Shown: positions 1-8,067, numbered from the stretch's first letter. The stretch: 32,311 bases of DNA from Burkholderiales bacterium (GCA_027484315.1 JAIXTE010000118.1:1-32311); one strand, 5' to 3'. The notes: a model not told the origin generated them from the sequence alone. Made by a program: numbers and translations.

Positions 1-776
1 CAGGTTCTGTAAAAGACCGCCCGGCGATCTCCATGATCAAGCATGCTGAGGCACGTGGAAATATCAAGCCTGGCGACACCTTGATCGAAGCCACCTCTGG
101 TAACACTGGAATTGCACTGGCCATGGCCGCTGCCATTCGTGGTTATCGCATGGTGCTGATCATGCCGGAACACCTCAGCATTGAGCGCCGTCAAACCATG
201 CGGGCCTTTGGTGCAGAAATTGTATTGACGCCCCAGAAAGGTGGAATGGAGTATGCCCGCGACTTGGCTGAGCAAATGCGCGATCAGGGCAAGGGTGTGA
301 TTCTTGACCAGTTCGCCAACGAAGACAACCCGCTGGCGCACTTCGAAACCACTGGGCCTGAAATCTGGCGGGACACTGCCGGCAAGGTCACCCACTTTGT
401 CAGCGCCATGGGTACTACAGGTTCCATCATGGGTGTGTCGCGTTATTTGAAAAGCCAAAACCCGAATGTACAAATTATTGGGGCTGAGCCTAGTGAGGGG
501 TCTCAAATTCCCGGCATTCGCAAATGGCCCCAGGAATACCTGCCGAAGATTTACAAACCTGCTGGCGTAGACCGCGTGGTGCAGGTCACCCAGCTTGAAG
601 CTGAGGAAATGGCGCGAAAAATGGCCGCAGAAGAGGGCATTTTCTGCGGTATTTCAGCGGCGGGTGCTGCGCACATCGCCCTGAAAATTGCTGAAGAAGT
701 GGAAAACGCCACCATCGTGTTCATTGTGTGCGACAGGGGCGACCGTTACCTGTCCACAGGGGTGTTTCCGGCTTAG
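1..776 (+). CDS. cysM: Cysteine synthase B (O-acetylserine sulfhydrylase), 5'-truncated by the window edge
   Basis: PLP-dependent enzyme that makes L-cysteine from O-acetylserine and a sulfur donor in the cytoplasm. The reading frame is already open at base 3 and encodes G-S-V-K-D-R-P, the PLP-lysine motif, so the true start lies left of the window and roughly 40 N-terminal residues are missing (257 are visible). The first in-frame ATG at 33 is therefore internal. Other family marks are the substrate/phosphate loop TSGNTG and the PLP-phosphate loop GTTGS, followed by a GISAAGA segment near the C terminus that contributes the serine facing the pyridine nitrogen. CysM is distinguished from CysK by the overall match, especially R-P-A-I-S-M-I after the lysine. 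The gene converges on mltB with 7 bp between the stops. CysK cannot be fully excluded without the N terminus. Confidence 0.93.
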   Translation, partial: GSVKDRPAISMIKHAEARGNIKPGDTLIEATSGNTGIALAMAAAIRGYRMVLIMPEHLSIERRQTMRAFGAEIVLTPQKGGMEYARDLAEQMRDQGKGVILDQFANEDNPLAHFETTGPEIWRDTAGKVTHFVSAMGTTGSIMGVSRYLKSQNPNVQIIGAEPSEGSQIPGIRKWPQEYLPKIYKPAGVDRVVQVTQLEAEEMARKMAAEEGIFCGISAAGAAHIALKIAEEVENATIVFIVCDRGDRYLSTGVFPA

Positions 777-783
777 TTAAAAC

Positions 784-1839
784 TCAGTCCAGCATCTGCT
801 TTCTAAGTGCCAATGCCTCGCTCAACTCCAGTACGGCATTGGCATAGAAAGAGCTGCGGTTGTAACGGGTCACCACGAAGAAATTTTGGCCGCCCACCAC
901 GTAGGCGGATTCGCCTTCGCCGCGAACAAGCTCAATCAAAGCCAGCTTTTCATCGGGCAGGGTGTCGCCATTCAGCTTCAAGCCTTTTTGCTGCATCGCA
1001 GCCGCTGTGAAAGTGGGCACAATGTCGGGCACAAGCAGTTCAGCAAGGTTGTCTGCGTGTTCAATGTCGACAAGCACACGCGTGGCTTTGCCATTTTCCC
1101 AGCCGTGAACCTTCAGGAAATTGGCTACGCTGAAAATGGCGTCCTTCCTGCTGTGAAACAAGTCAACAATGCCATCGGCATCGCCATCCACCGCGAAGTT
1201 ACTCCAGGAACTGGGCATAAATTGCCCTAAACCTATTGCGCCAGCATACGAGCCTTTTACCTCCAGCGCATCCAGGTGTGTTTTGTTGCACAGTGCAATA
1301 AAGGCTTCCAGTTCGCTGAGGAAAAAACCTGAACGGTCTTTTTGACCTCCAGGGTAGGCAAAGGCCAATGTGGCCAGTGAATCCAGCACGCGGTAGTTGC
1401 CGATGTGTTGTCCATAAATGGTTTCCACACCAATAATCGCGACGATCACTTCTTGCGGAATGCCGTATTTTGTTTCGGCCTGCTTCAGGGTTTCCAGATT
1501 CTCGTTCCAGAATTCAACGCCCTTGCGAATTCGAATGGGTTCGACAAAGCGGCTGCGGTAGGTGTCCCAGTTGCGCACACCCTTGGTTTTCGGGGGTTTT
1601 ACCGCCTGTATTACTTTGGGCAGCAGTTCCGCTTGCGCGAGCAAGGCCAGGGTGTCTGCCACTGCAATACCGTCTTTCTGTTGAAGGCGTTGGGCCATCG
1701 CAGTGGCCGCTTCCTTGTTCACAAAATTCACCCGAGTGGTGTCTTGGGCATGTGCCGCTTGAGTGTAAAGCGTTGAGCTGATTAGAATGGAGGCAATGGA
1801 TATAACAAGTCTGCGAGCAGTTTCAAAAGGAATCAGCAT
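784..1839 (-). CDS. mltB: Lytic murein transglycosylase B (SLT_2 family)
   Basis: Periplasmic enzyme that cleaves the MurNAc-GlcNAc bond of peptidoglycan to leave 1,6-anhydro-MurNAc. I chose the ATG at 1839-1837 (351 aa). It begins with a classic Sec signal: Arg-Arg at 9-10, a hydrophobic stretch at about 11-26 and an AHA-Q cleavage site near residue 31. The open frame extends to 1962, but the extra 41 residues would bury the signal and overlap the neighbouring start. The catalytic glutamate is E139 in I-I-G-V-E-T-x-Y-G, followed by the substrate-cleft segment GSYAGAIGLGQFMPSSW at about 197-212. No lipobox cysteine is seen, so this is probably a soluble or weakly attached form, unlike E. coli MltB. 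It is divergent from the deacetylase gene. Confidence 0.9.
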   Translation of the reverse strand: MLIPFETARRLVISIASILISSTLYTQAAHAQDTTRVNFVNKEAATAMAQRLQQKDGIAVADTLALLAQAELLPKVIQAVKPPKTKGVRNWDTYRSRFVEPIRIRKGVEFWNENLETLKQAETKYGIPQEVIVAIIGVETIYGQHIGNYRVLDSLATLAFAYPGGQKDRSGFFLSELEAFIALCNKTHLDALEVKGSYAGAIGLGQFMPSSWSNFAVDGDADGIVDLFHSRKDAIFSVANFLKVHGWENGKATRVLVDIEHADNLAELLVPDIVPTFTAAAMQQKGLKLNGDTLPDEKLALIELVRGEGESAYVVGGQNFFVVTRYNRSSFYANAVLELSEALALRKQMLD

Positions 1840-1954
1840 GTCCGGTATTTGGGTAGTCAAAGGTGGCAGGTACAAGCCCTGTGTGCTTTTGGTATTGTTG
1901 ACAGGTCTTGGCCCCACTATAACCCAGCATTTGCCTGTGGATTGGGCCTGAACC

Positions 1955-2875
1955 ATGACCACAGCCTATATTTCCCATGCCGATTGCACCCTGCACAATC
2001 CAGGGTTGGGTCACCCTGAAAGCATGGCCCGCTTGAAAGTGATTCAGCAAAAGCTTGAGTCGTCAGAATTGTGGCCTCGCCTGGTGCATTGTGAAGCTCC
2101 CGAGGCGCCTTGGTCGGCTGTCACTGCTGTGCACACGCCTGCTTATGTTGAAAGCATCAAGGCGCGTTTCCCCTTGAAGCGCAACATCGACATTGATGGC
2201 GACACCACTTTGTCCGAGTTTTCTCTGGATGCAGCCCGCCGGGCGGCGGGGGCTTGTGTGCATGCTGTTGACCTGGTCATGGCGCATGCGGTGAACAATG
2301 CTTTCTGTGCGGTCCGTCCACCCGGCCACCATGCCTGTGTAGATCGCGCGATGGGATTTTGTGTGTTCAACAATGTGGCCATTGCTGCCCAGCATGCCAT
2401 TGATGCGTATCGATTGGAACGTGTGCTGATTGTTGATTTTGACGTGCACCATGGCAACGGCACCGAGAATGCATTTGCCAATAACCCCAAGGTGTTGATG
2501 TGCAGCATTTTCCAGTCGCCGCTTTACCCGTTCAGCGGTGGCCTGGATGTGGCTGACAACATGGTCAATTGTCCCATTCTGCCCGGTGGTGGTCGCGAGG
2601 AAATCAAGCAGGCCATTCAAACCCACTGGGTCGATGCGATCGACCGGTTCAAACCTCAACTGGTGCTTGTTTCGGCCGGGTTTGATGCGCATGAAAGCGA
2701 CCCCCTTGCAGACCTTCAGTTGACAACGGAAGATTACGGCTGGATCACGGGTTTTCTCAAGCGGGTGGCCGAGGAATATTGCGATGGCAAACTGGTCAGT
2801 ACGCTGGAAGGTGGTTATGAACTGGAGGCACTGGCAGATTCAGTCTACGCCCATGTTGATGCCTTGATCGGTTGA
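1955..2875 (+). CDS. Histone deacetylase family protein (class II-like Zn amidohydrolase)
   Basis: A 306-aa arginase/deacetylase-fold hydrolase. It shows RPPGHHA at 121-127 with the tandem catalytic histidines. The zinc-binding DFDVHHGNGTE follows at 161-171 (D163 and H165), then the third ligand region SAGFDAHESDPL at 240-251 and EGGY at 285-288. Family members remove acetyl groups from acetyl-lysine, acetylpolyamines or acetoin-like substrates. The bacterial physiological substrate is not determined by sequence. It starts at the ATG at 1955, 115 bp from the divergent mltB start, and no strong Shine-Dalgarno is seen. Genes of this type often sit near acyl-CoA metabolism genes in proteobacteria, and here the etf operon follows 175 bp downstream. 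Confidence 0.92.
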   Translation: MTTAYISHADCTLHNPGLGHPESMARLKVIQQKLESSELWPRLVHCEAPEAPWSAVTAVHTPAYVESIKARFPLKRNIDIDGDTTLSEFSLDAARRAAGACVHAVDLVMAHAVNNAFCAVRPPGHHACVDRAMGFCVFNNVAIAAQHAIDAYRLERVLIVDFDVHHGNGTENAFANNPKVLMCSIFQSPLYPFSGGLDVADNMVNCPILPGGGREEIKQAIQTHWVDAIDRFKPQLVLVSAGFDAHESDPLADLQLTTEDYGWITGFLKRVAEEYCDGKLVSTLEGGYELEALADSVYAHVDALIG

Positions 2876-2962
2876 AAAATGAATCAACCCGTTGAGGCGA
2901 AATTGGCTGATTCTGTCAATTCCTTGCCTCGACAGAACGGCCCTTAGAGTGTAGACTCTATG

Positions 2963-2988
2963 AAAAATCGAACGATCGTGCGTTTTTT
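2963..2988. promoter_or_regulatory. Candidate operator: 26-bp imperfect palindrome upstream of etfB
   Basis: Centred between 2975 and 2976. The core ACGATCGT is a perfect 8-bp palindrome, and 11 of the 13 flanking base pairs match when the arms are folded (the mismatches are 2971/2980 and 2968/2983). It lies where the -35 box of the putative etf promoter should be. Size and symmetry fit a TetR-type repressor such as those controlling fatty-acid degradation genes in betaproteobacteria. The identity of the regulator is inference. Confidence 0.6.
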
Positions 2989-3002
2989 ATAAAAACGCTT
3001 CG

Positions 3003-3008
3003 TATAAT
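3003..3008 (+). promoter_or_regulatory. Putative sigma70 -10 box of the etfBA-acyl-CoA dehydrogenase operon
   Basis: A perfect TATAAT lies 43 bp before the chosen etfB start. There is no good TTGACA at 16-18 bp upstream; that place is occupied by the right half of the palindrome at 2963-2988. This fits a promoter with a poor -35 that is controlled by a bound regulator. Confidence 0.5.
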
Positions 3009-3034
3009 CCAATCATCTATTCTCCAATTTCAAC

Positions 3035-3041
3035 AAAAGGG
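3035..3041 (+). promoter_or_regulatory. Ribosome binding site deciding the etfB start
   Basis: AAAAGGG lies 9 nt before the ATG at 3051 but directly abuts the ATG at 3042. Spacing therefore favours 3051, which also gives the standard [10 protein letters not shown] terminus of EtfB. Confidence 0.7.
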
Positions 3042-3050
3042 ATGGCTTGC

Positions 3051-3800
3051 ATGAAGATCCTGGTACCCGTTAAACGCGTAGTCGATTACAACGTCAAAGT
3101 CCGCTGCAAAAGCGATGGTTCTGGCGTAGATATTGCCAACGTTAAAATGTCCATGAACCCCTTCGACGAAATCGCAGTTGAAGAAGCCACGCGCCTGAAA
3201 GAAGCTGGTGTGGCCACTGAAGTGATTGCCGTCAGCTGCGGCGTTGCCCAGTGCGTGGAAACTTTGCGCACGGCTGCCGCCATTGGTGCCGACCGCGGCA
3301 TTCTGGTTGAAACCGACGTGGAGCTGCAGCCTTTGGCCGTGGCCAAAATCCTGAAAGCCATTGTTGAAAAAGAAGGCATTGACCTGGTCATCATGGGCAA
3401 ACAAGCCATTGACGACGATTGCAATCAGACCGGCCAAATGCTGGCTGCGCTGGCTGACATGCCCCAAGGCACATTCGCCTCCAAAGTGGTTGTTGAAGGC
3501 GGCAAAGTCAACGTGACACGTGAAGTGGACGGCGGTCTGGAAACAGTGAGCCTGAGCTTGCCAGCGGTTGTGACAACTGACTTGCGCTTGAACGAGCCAC
3601 GTTATGTGACCCTGCCCAACATCATGAAGGCCAAGAAAAAACAGATCGACACCATCAAGCCCGCTGATTTGGGTGTAAACGTTGATCCACGCATTAAAAC
3701 CCTGAAAGTGAGCGACCCGCCCACACGTTCAGCCGGTATCACCGTGCCCGATGTGGCCACGCTGGTAGACAAGCTGAAGAACGAAGCGAAAGTGATCTAA
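3051..3800 (+). CDS. etfB: Electron transfer flavoprotein beta subunit
   Basis: The small subunit of the ETF heterodimer, which carries electrons from acyl-CoA dehydrogenases to ETF-ubiquinone oxidoreductase. It binds AMP. The 249-aa length matches the family exactly when started at 3051. Recognisable segments are the N-terminal [12 protein letters not shown], the [11 protein letters not shown] segment, the [18 protein letters not shown] recognition/nucleotide region near residue 115, and the conserved C-terminal D-P-P-T-R-S-A-G-I. It is first in an operon with etfA (25 bp gap) and an acyl-CoA dehydrogenase. The upstream palindrome suggests repression in the absence of fatty-acid-derived ligands (inference). 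Confidence 0.95.
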   Translation: MKILVPVKRVVDYNVKVRCKSDGSGVDIANVKMSMNPFDEIAVEEATRLKEAGVATEVIAVSCGVAQCVETLRTAAAIGADRGILVETDVELQPLAVAKILKAIVEKEGIDLVIMGKQAIDDDCNQTGQMLAALADMPQGTFASKVVVEGGKVNVTREVDGGLETVSLSLPAVVTTDLRLNEPRYVTLPNIMKAKKKQIDTIKPADLGVNVDPRIKTLKVSDPPTRSAGITVPDVATLVDKLKNEAKVI

Positions 3801-3825
3801 CACAGGGAATATAGGAGCACAAATC

Positions 3826-4755
3826 ATGTCAGTACTCGTTATTGCAGAACACGACAATCAAAGCATCAAGCCCGCCACGCTGAACACCATCGCTGCGGCC
3901 CAGAAAATTGGTGGCGACATCCACGTGCTGGTTTCCGGCAAGGGTTGTGGCGCTGCTGCTGAACACGCTGCCAAGGCAGTGGGTGTGGCCAAGGTCTTGG
4001 TTGCCGATTCCGATTCACTGGGTGACCAGTTGGCAGAAAACCTGTCTGCGCAAATTTTGGCCGTGGCCAGCGGCTACAGCCACATCTTGGCACCGTCCAC
4101 CAGCGTGGGCAAAAACGTGTTGCCACGTGTTGCCGCCAAGCTGGACGTTGCACAGATTTCCGACATCATTAGCGTTGAAAGTGCAGACACATTCACACGC
4201 CCAATTTATGCGGGTAACGTCATCGCCACGGTTCAGTCTTCCGACTCAACCAAAGTGATCACAGTGCGTACAACCGCATTTGATCCAGTTGCTGCTGTTG
4301 GTGGTTCCGCCGCCATTGAAAACCTGAGTGCTGCTGCCGATTCCGGCAAGTCCACATTTGTAAGCCGCGAAGTGGCCAAGAGCGACCGTCCTGAGTTGAC
4401 AGCCGCAGGCACCATCATTTCCGGCGGTCGTGGCATGGGCTCTGCTGAAAACTTCAGCGTGCTGAACCCATTGGCTGACAAGTTGAATGCTGCCATTGGC
4501 GCATCACGCGCTGCAGTGGATGCAGGCTATGCACCCAACGACTGGCAGGTTGGCCAAACCGGCAAAATCGTGGCGCCCCAGTTGTACATGGCTTTCGGTA
4601 TTTCCGGTGCCATTCAGCACTTGGCTGGCATGAAAGACAGCAAAGTGATTGTGGCTGTCAACAAAGATCCCGAAGCACCAATTTTTGGTGTGGCCGATTA
4701 CGGTCTGGTGGGCGACCTGTTTGAGGTTGTGCCCCAATTGACCGAAAAACTGTAA
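3826..4755 (+). CDS. etfA: Electron transfer flavoprotein alpha subunit
   Basis: The FAD-binding large subunit of ETF (309 aa, normal length). The C-terminal FAD domain is clear: ISGGRGMGSAENF near residue 198, ASRAAVDAGYAP near 227, then QVGQTGKIVAPQLYMAFGISG and AIQHLAGMKDSKVIVAVN, ending with PIFGVADYGLVGDLFEVVP. A GGAGCACAAATC ribosome site precedes the ATG. It pairs with the beta subunit immediately upstream and supplies electron acceptance for the acyl-CoA dehydrogenase encoded 37 bp downstream. Confidence 0.96.
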   Translation: MSVLVIAEHDNQSIKPATLNTIAAAQKIGGDIHVLVSGKGCGAAAEHAAKAVGVAKVLVADSDSLGDQLAENLSAQILAVASGYSHILAPSTSVGKNVLPRVAAKLDVAQISDIISVESADTFTRPIYAGNVIATVQSSDSTKVITVRTTAFDPVAAVGGSAAIENLSAAADSGKSTFVSREVAKSDRPELTAAGTIISGGRGMGSAENFSVLNPLADKLNAAIGASRAAVDAGYAPNDWQVGQTGKIVAPQLYMAFGISGAIQHLAGMKDSKVIVAVNKDPEAPIFGVADYGLVGDLFEVVPQLTEKL

Positions 4756-4792
4756 GCAATCAAAACACGCAAAGCTGTATCAGGAGACGACA

Positions 4793-6598
4793 ATGAGTTA
4801 CAACGCCCCAGTCAAAGACATGATGTTTGTGTTGAAGGAATTGGCAGGTCTGGATCAGGTATCCCAGTTGCCCGGTTGTGAAGACGCAACCGAGGAAACC
4901 GTGGATGCGGTTCTGAACGAGAACGCGAAGTTCACCAGCGAAGTGGTTGCCCCATTGAACTGGTCGGGCGACGTGGAAGCCGCCAACTGGAAAGACGGCG
5001 TTGTAACCACAGCCAAAGGCTTCAAGCAGGCTTTCAAGGCATTTGGTGAGCAGGGCTGGCAAGGTCTGCAGCACCCTTCTGAATTTGGTGGTCAGGGCTT
5101 GCCCAAGCTGGTGGCAACACCTTGCATGGAAATGGTCAACGGCGCCAACCTCAGCTTTGCGCTGTGCCCCCTGTTGACCGACGGTGCGATTGAAGCACTG
5201 TTGGTGGCAGGTAGCCAGGAACAGAAAGAAACTTATTTGCCCAAAATGATTTCCGGCGAATGGACCGGCACCATGAACCTGACCGAGCCACAAGCCGGTT
5301 CAGACCTGGCCATGGTTCGTTCCAAGGCCGTGCCGCAGGGTGATGGTACTTACCGCATTTCCGGCCAGAAAATTTACATCACTTACGGTGAACACGACAT
5401 GGCCGAGAACATCGTCCACCTGGTGTTGGCCCGTACCCCTGATGCGCCTGAAGGCGTGAAGGGCATCAGCCTGTTCGTTGTTCCCAAGTTCCTGGTGAAT
5501 GGCGACGGTTCTTTGGGCAAGCGCAACGACGTGTACTGCGCATCCATCGAACACAAGCTGGGCATCAAGGCCTCACCAACAGCCGTGCTGTTGTATGGCG
5601 ATGACAAGGGCGAAGTGGGCAAGGGCGCAATCGGCTACCTGGTTGGTGAAGAAAACAAGGGCCTGCAGTACATGTTTGTGATGATGAACGCAGCTCGCTT
5701 CCAGGTGGGTGTGCAGGGCATCGGTGTTGCCGAGCGTGCCTACCAGCAGGCTGTGCGTTACGCCAACGACCGTGTTCAGTCACGTCCCGTTGATGGTTCC
5801 GCCAACGAAGCCGTGGCCATTATCAACCACCCCGATGTCAAGCGCATGTTGATGAGCATGCGTGCGCAAGTGGAAGCAGCACGTGCAATGGCCTGCGTGG
5901 CTGGTGCCGCTTACGATGCAGCACACTTTCACTCAGACGAAGCAACCCGCAAGCAGAACATGGCCGTTTACGAGTTCATGGTGCCGCTGGTCAAGGGCTG
6001 GTCTACAGAGATGAGCATTGAAGTCGCATCCACCGGCGTGCAGGTTCACGGCGGCATGGGCTTCATTGAAGAAACAGGTGCAGCGCAGTACTACCGCGAT
6101 GCCAAGATTCTGACCATTTATGAAGGCACGACCGCCATTCAGGCCAACGACCTGGTGGGCCGCAAAACTTCACGCGATGGCGGTGCCATGGTGAAAGGCC
6201 TGTGCGCTGAAATTGCACGCACAGTAGCTCACTTGAATGAGTCTGGTTCTGTTCATGCAAAGGCTGTAGCAGCCCGCCTGGATGCGGCCCGTGCTGCGTT
6301 CCTGGACACAGCACAGTTCGTGGTGGACAACATGAAAGGCAATCCCAATGCGGTGTTTGCGGGTTCAGTGCCTTATTTGAAGCTTGCGGGCACAACCGTG
6401 GCCGGTTGGCAAATGGCCCGTGCCCTGTTGGCCGCTGAAGCCAAAATCAAGGCCGGTGAAACAGACAGTTTCTACAGCGACAAGATTTTGACTTCACGCT
6501 TCTTCGCTGACCACGTACTGAATGCAGTACCTGGCCTGCGCGACAGTATCGTCAATGGTTATCAAGCCGTGACAGAAATGGCTGTTGCCAATTTCTAA
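4793..6598 (+). CDS. Acyl-CoA dehydrogenase with long C-terminal extension
   Basis: A 601-aa flavoenzyme that introduces the alpha-beta double bond in acyl-CoA and reduces ETF. It has an N-terminal helical domain (about 1-160). The FAD-contact motif T-E-P-Q-A-G-S-D lies at 164-171, the middle beta domain at 170-285, and the C-terminal helical domain carries the catalytic glutamate E444 in T-I-Y-E-G-T-T-A-I-Q. An extra C-terminal region (about 465-601) marks the roughly 600-residue subfamily typical of proteobacterial beta-oxidation enzymes (AcdH/DmdC-like), rather than the 380-residue short- or medium-chain type. Chain-length specificity cannot be read from sequence. The ribosome site CAGGAGACGACA precedes the ATG. 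It is the last gene of the etf operon, followed by a terminator. Confidence 0.93.
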   Translation: MSYNAPVKDMMFVLKELAGLDQVSQLPGCEDATEETVDAVLNENAKFTSEVVAPLNWSGDVEAANWKDGVVTTAKGFKQAFKAFGEQGWQGLQHPSEFGGQGLPKLVATPCMEMVNGANLSFALCPLLTDGAIEALLVAGSQEQKETYLPKMISGEWTGTMNLTEPQAGSDLAMVRSKAVPQGDGTYRISGQKIYITYGEHDMAENIVHLVLARTPDAPEGVKGISLFVVPKFLVNGDGSLGKRNDVYCASIEHKLGIKASPTAVLLYGDDKGEVGKGAIGYLVGEENKGLQYMFVMMNAARFQVGVQGIGVAERAYQQAVRYANDRVQSRPVDGSANEAVAIINHPDVKRMLMSMRAQVEAARAMACVAGAAYDAAHFHSDEATRKQNMAVYEFMVPLVKGWSTEMSIEVASTGVQVHGGMGFIEETGAAQYYRDAKILTIYEGTTAIQANDLVGRKTSRDGGAMVKGLCAEIARTVAHLNESGSVHAKAVAARLDAARAAFLDTAQFVVDNMKGNPNAVFAGSVPYLKLAGTTVAGWQMARALLAAEAKIKAGETDSFYSDKILTSRFFADHVLNAVPGLRDSIVNGYQAVTEMAVANF

Positions 6599-6622
6599 AT
6601 CGCTTTGATCTTTGCTGAATTC

Positions 6623-6651
6623 AAAAAGCCCCTCCCTGTGAGGGGTTTTTT
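6623..6651 (+). terminator. Intrinsic terminator of the etfBA-acyl-CoA dehydrogenase operon
   Basis: Stem CCCCTC (6629-6634) pairs with GAGGGG (6640-6645) around a 5-nt loop and is followed by six T. An A-run on the left side (6623-6627) could extend the stem and make it work on both strands. It lies 24 bp after the dehydrogenase stop. Confidence 0.9.
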
Positions 6652-6666
6652 GTTTATGCTGAACCA

Positions 6667-7053
6667 ATGAGTTATTCATTTCTTGCTGACGCGGTGTTGC
6701 TGGTTCATTTCGCCATCGTGCTGTTCGTTGTCGCGGGCTTGCTGCTGATTGTGGTGGGCAACGCGTTAAATTGGCGGTGGGTCAATGGCTGGTGGTTTCG
6801 AGCACTGCACCTGCTGGCAATCGGCATCGTGGTTTTTGAAAGCTGGCTGGGTATTGAATGCCCACTCACTACGCTGGAAAACTGGCTGCGCATTCAGGCG
6901 GGGCAGGGCGAGTACCAGGGCAGTTTCATCCAGCACTGGGTACACGGCATTTTGTTTTATCAGGCGCAGCCTTGGGTCTTTGCCCTGGCTTATACCGTGT
7001 TTGCCTTTGCTGTTGTGGTGGCCTGGTGGCGGTGGCCGCCAAAGCAAGTTTGA
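6667..7053 (+). CDS. DUF2784-type small integral membrane protein
   Basis: A 128-aa protein with three or four hydrophobic segments (about 7-33, 43-62 and 101-122). It carries the family's typical pattern: HF near the start of helix 1, N-W-R-W-V-N-x-W-W-F-R, then HLLAIGIVVFESWLGIECPLTTLENWLR and a final tryptophan-rich helix. No biochemical function is established for the family. It starts at the ATG at 6667, directly after the terminator, so it probably has its own promoter overlapping the terminator region. It is the last gene of the housekeeping-like part of the window. Confidence 0.85.
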   Translation: MSYSFLADAVLLVHFAIVLFVVAGLLLIVVGNALNWRWVNGWWFRALHLLAIGIVVFESWLGIECPLTTLENWLRIQAGQGEYQGSFIQHWVHGILFYQAQPWVFALAYTVFAFAVVVAWWRWPPKQV

Positions 7054-7056
7054 ATT

Positions 7057-7089
7057 GAAGTTTTAAAGAGACACCGTTTTGAAAACTTC
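7057..7089. repeat. Inverted repeat after the DUF2784 gene, possible weak terminator
   Basis: GAAGTTTT (7057-7064) and AAAACTTC (7082-7089) are perfect 8-bp arms with a 17-nt loop. The stem is AT-rich and no long T-run follows, so a transcription terminator is only possible. It begins 3 bp after the DUF2784 stop. Confidence 0.35.
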
Positions 7090-7184
7090 TTTCAGTTTAT
7101 GAATCTTTAAATGGCAAAGCGCTCCATGTTTAATTACATTGAAGCCAATGTTTCAACGTAACGTAGTTTATATGGTGTTTGCTC

Positions 7185-7835
7185 ATGCCTTTTGTTTTGG
7201 AAAGTAAGGAATTGCTGAAGCCAGGCAACATCCCCGCGGTGATGTTGAATATCCCCATATTGGCTGTAATGCCAGCTACTGACATTCACATGGCCAAACG
7301 CGCGGCACAGTTGATGGTGGAACGCGCGGGCATTCAAGGATTTGATGTGTTGATTGTGCTCGACACCGCAAAACTTGGTTTCATTCAGATTGCCAACAGC
7401 GTATTTGCTCAAAGCCTTTCACGTTACTTTATTTACACTGCCCAAGATGCATTCGTCGGTCGCAATTGGCTGCAGCAGGCTGTTGGATGTATCGAGTCGA
7501 AAAGCAAAGGTCTGCTGGCGTTCAATGACGGAAAATGGGCAGGCATGCTGGCCAGTTTTGGCATGGCAAAAAGATCGTGGGCTGTGACCAACTACGCCGA
7601 CGGTTTGTTGTTCAATTCAAATTACCAAAGTCACTACGCAGACACCGAATTAACACTGCTGGCCATGCAGGCCGGGCAGTACTGTTTTGACCCTCTTTCC
7701 TTGATGATCGAAGTCGATTGGGACAAAGATCAAAAAGCGACGAACATTCACGACAAAACTTTTTTTGCACTGCGCAAAAAAGGTGCGTTTGACGGCAAAG
7801 TGCACCATCCCCAACTTCTCGCCCTATTCGGGTAA
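7185..7835 (+). CDS. Putative GT-A-fold (GT2-like) glycosyltransferase, uncharacterised
   Basis: A 216-aa protein not assigned to a known named gene. The layout is that of a short GT-A nucleotide-sugar transferase. An alternating hydrophobic strand (IPILAVMPA) is followed by a helix and a second strand (DVLIVLD). GFIQIANSVFAQSLSRYFIYTAQDAFVGRNWL then resembles the GT2 segment around the metal-binding motif, with Q-D in place of D-x-D. Near the end, H-Y-A-D-T-E-L-T-L-L-A-M-Q-A-G resembles the acceptor-side E-D/D-x-E-L region. The ATG at 7185 was chosen; a TTG at 7179 is also possible and neither has a strong ribosome site. It has its own transcription unit 370 bp ahead of the secretion operon and probably belongs to the same glycosylation island (inference). 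Confidence 0.6.
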   Translation: MPFVLESKELLKPGNIPAVMLNIPILAVMPATDIHMAKRAAQLMVERAGIQGFDVLIVLDTAKLGFIQIANSVFAQSLSRYFIYTAQDAFVGRNWLQQAVGCIESKSKGLLAFNDGKWAGMLASFGMAKRSWAVTNYADGLLFNSNYQSHYADTELTLLAMQAGQYCFDPLSLMIEVDWDKDQKATNIHDKTFFALRKKGAFDGKVHHPQLLALFG

Positions 7836-7902
7836 TTCCCAATGTAAATAATTGTGTATTGATTGGTGTATTCCCACTATTTGAGGGGGGTTACTCCGAA
7901 TG

Positions 7903-7941
7903 GGTGATACTGATATGATTATCCAAATTTTGAGTATCACC
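7903..7941. repeat. Perfect 9-bp inverted repeat around a possible promoter
   Basis: GGTGATACT (7903-7911) and AGTATCACC (7933-7941) are separated by 21 bp, about two helical turns between arms. The possible -10 box TATGAT (7914-7919) falls in the spacer. It could be a paired operator or an mRNA leader hairpin. Confidence 0.5.
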
Positions 7942-8067
7942 ACAATTAATTATTTAAATCAGTGCTTAAGTTTTTGTTAAAAACTGTTTATTTTTCAATG
8001 GTTTGAATCTGTTATTCGAATACTCAAAGTAAAAGTTAAACATCCATTACTGATTTTAATGAGTTTT

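Noticed and set aside
1898-1923. TTGACA (1898-1903) and TATAAC (1918-1923) as a promoter for the deacetylase gene
   Set aside because: The boxes are only 14 bp apart, too short for a normal sigma70 promoter; kept only as a note.
1840-1962. Upstream extension of the transglycosylase frame to 392 residues
   Set aside because: It would place 41 residues before a well-formed signal peptide and overlap the deacetylase start; the ATG at 1839 explains the protein better.
2063-2692. Long minus-strand open frames inside the deacetylase gene
   Set aside because: They lie antisense to a clear enzyme and show only the mirrored codon pattern, with no family motif.
3042-3050. ATG at 3042 as the etfB start
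   Set aside because: The ribosome site AAAAGGG abuts it with no spacing, while the ATG at 3051 has 9 nt spacing and gives the family-standard N terminus.
5565-6395. Minus-strand and alternative-frame open stretches within the acyl-CoA dehydrogenase gene
   Set aside because: The composition (Cys/His/Pro/Arg-rich) is typical of shadow frames of a GC-biased gene.
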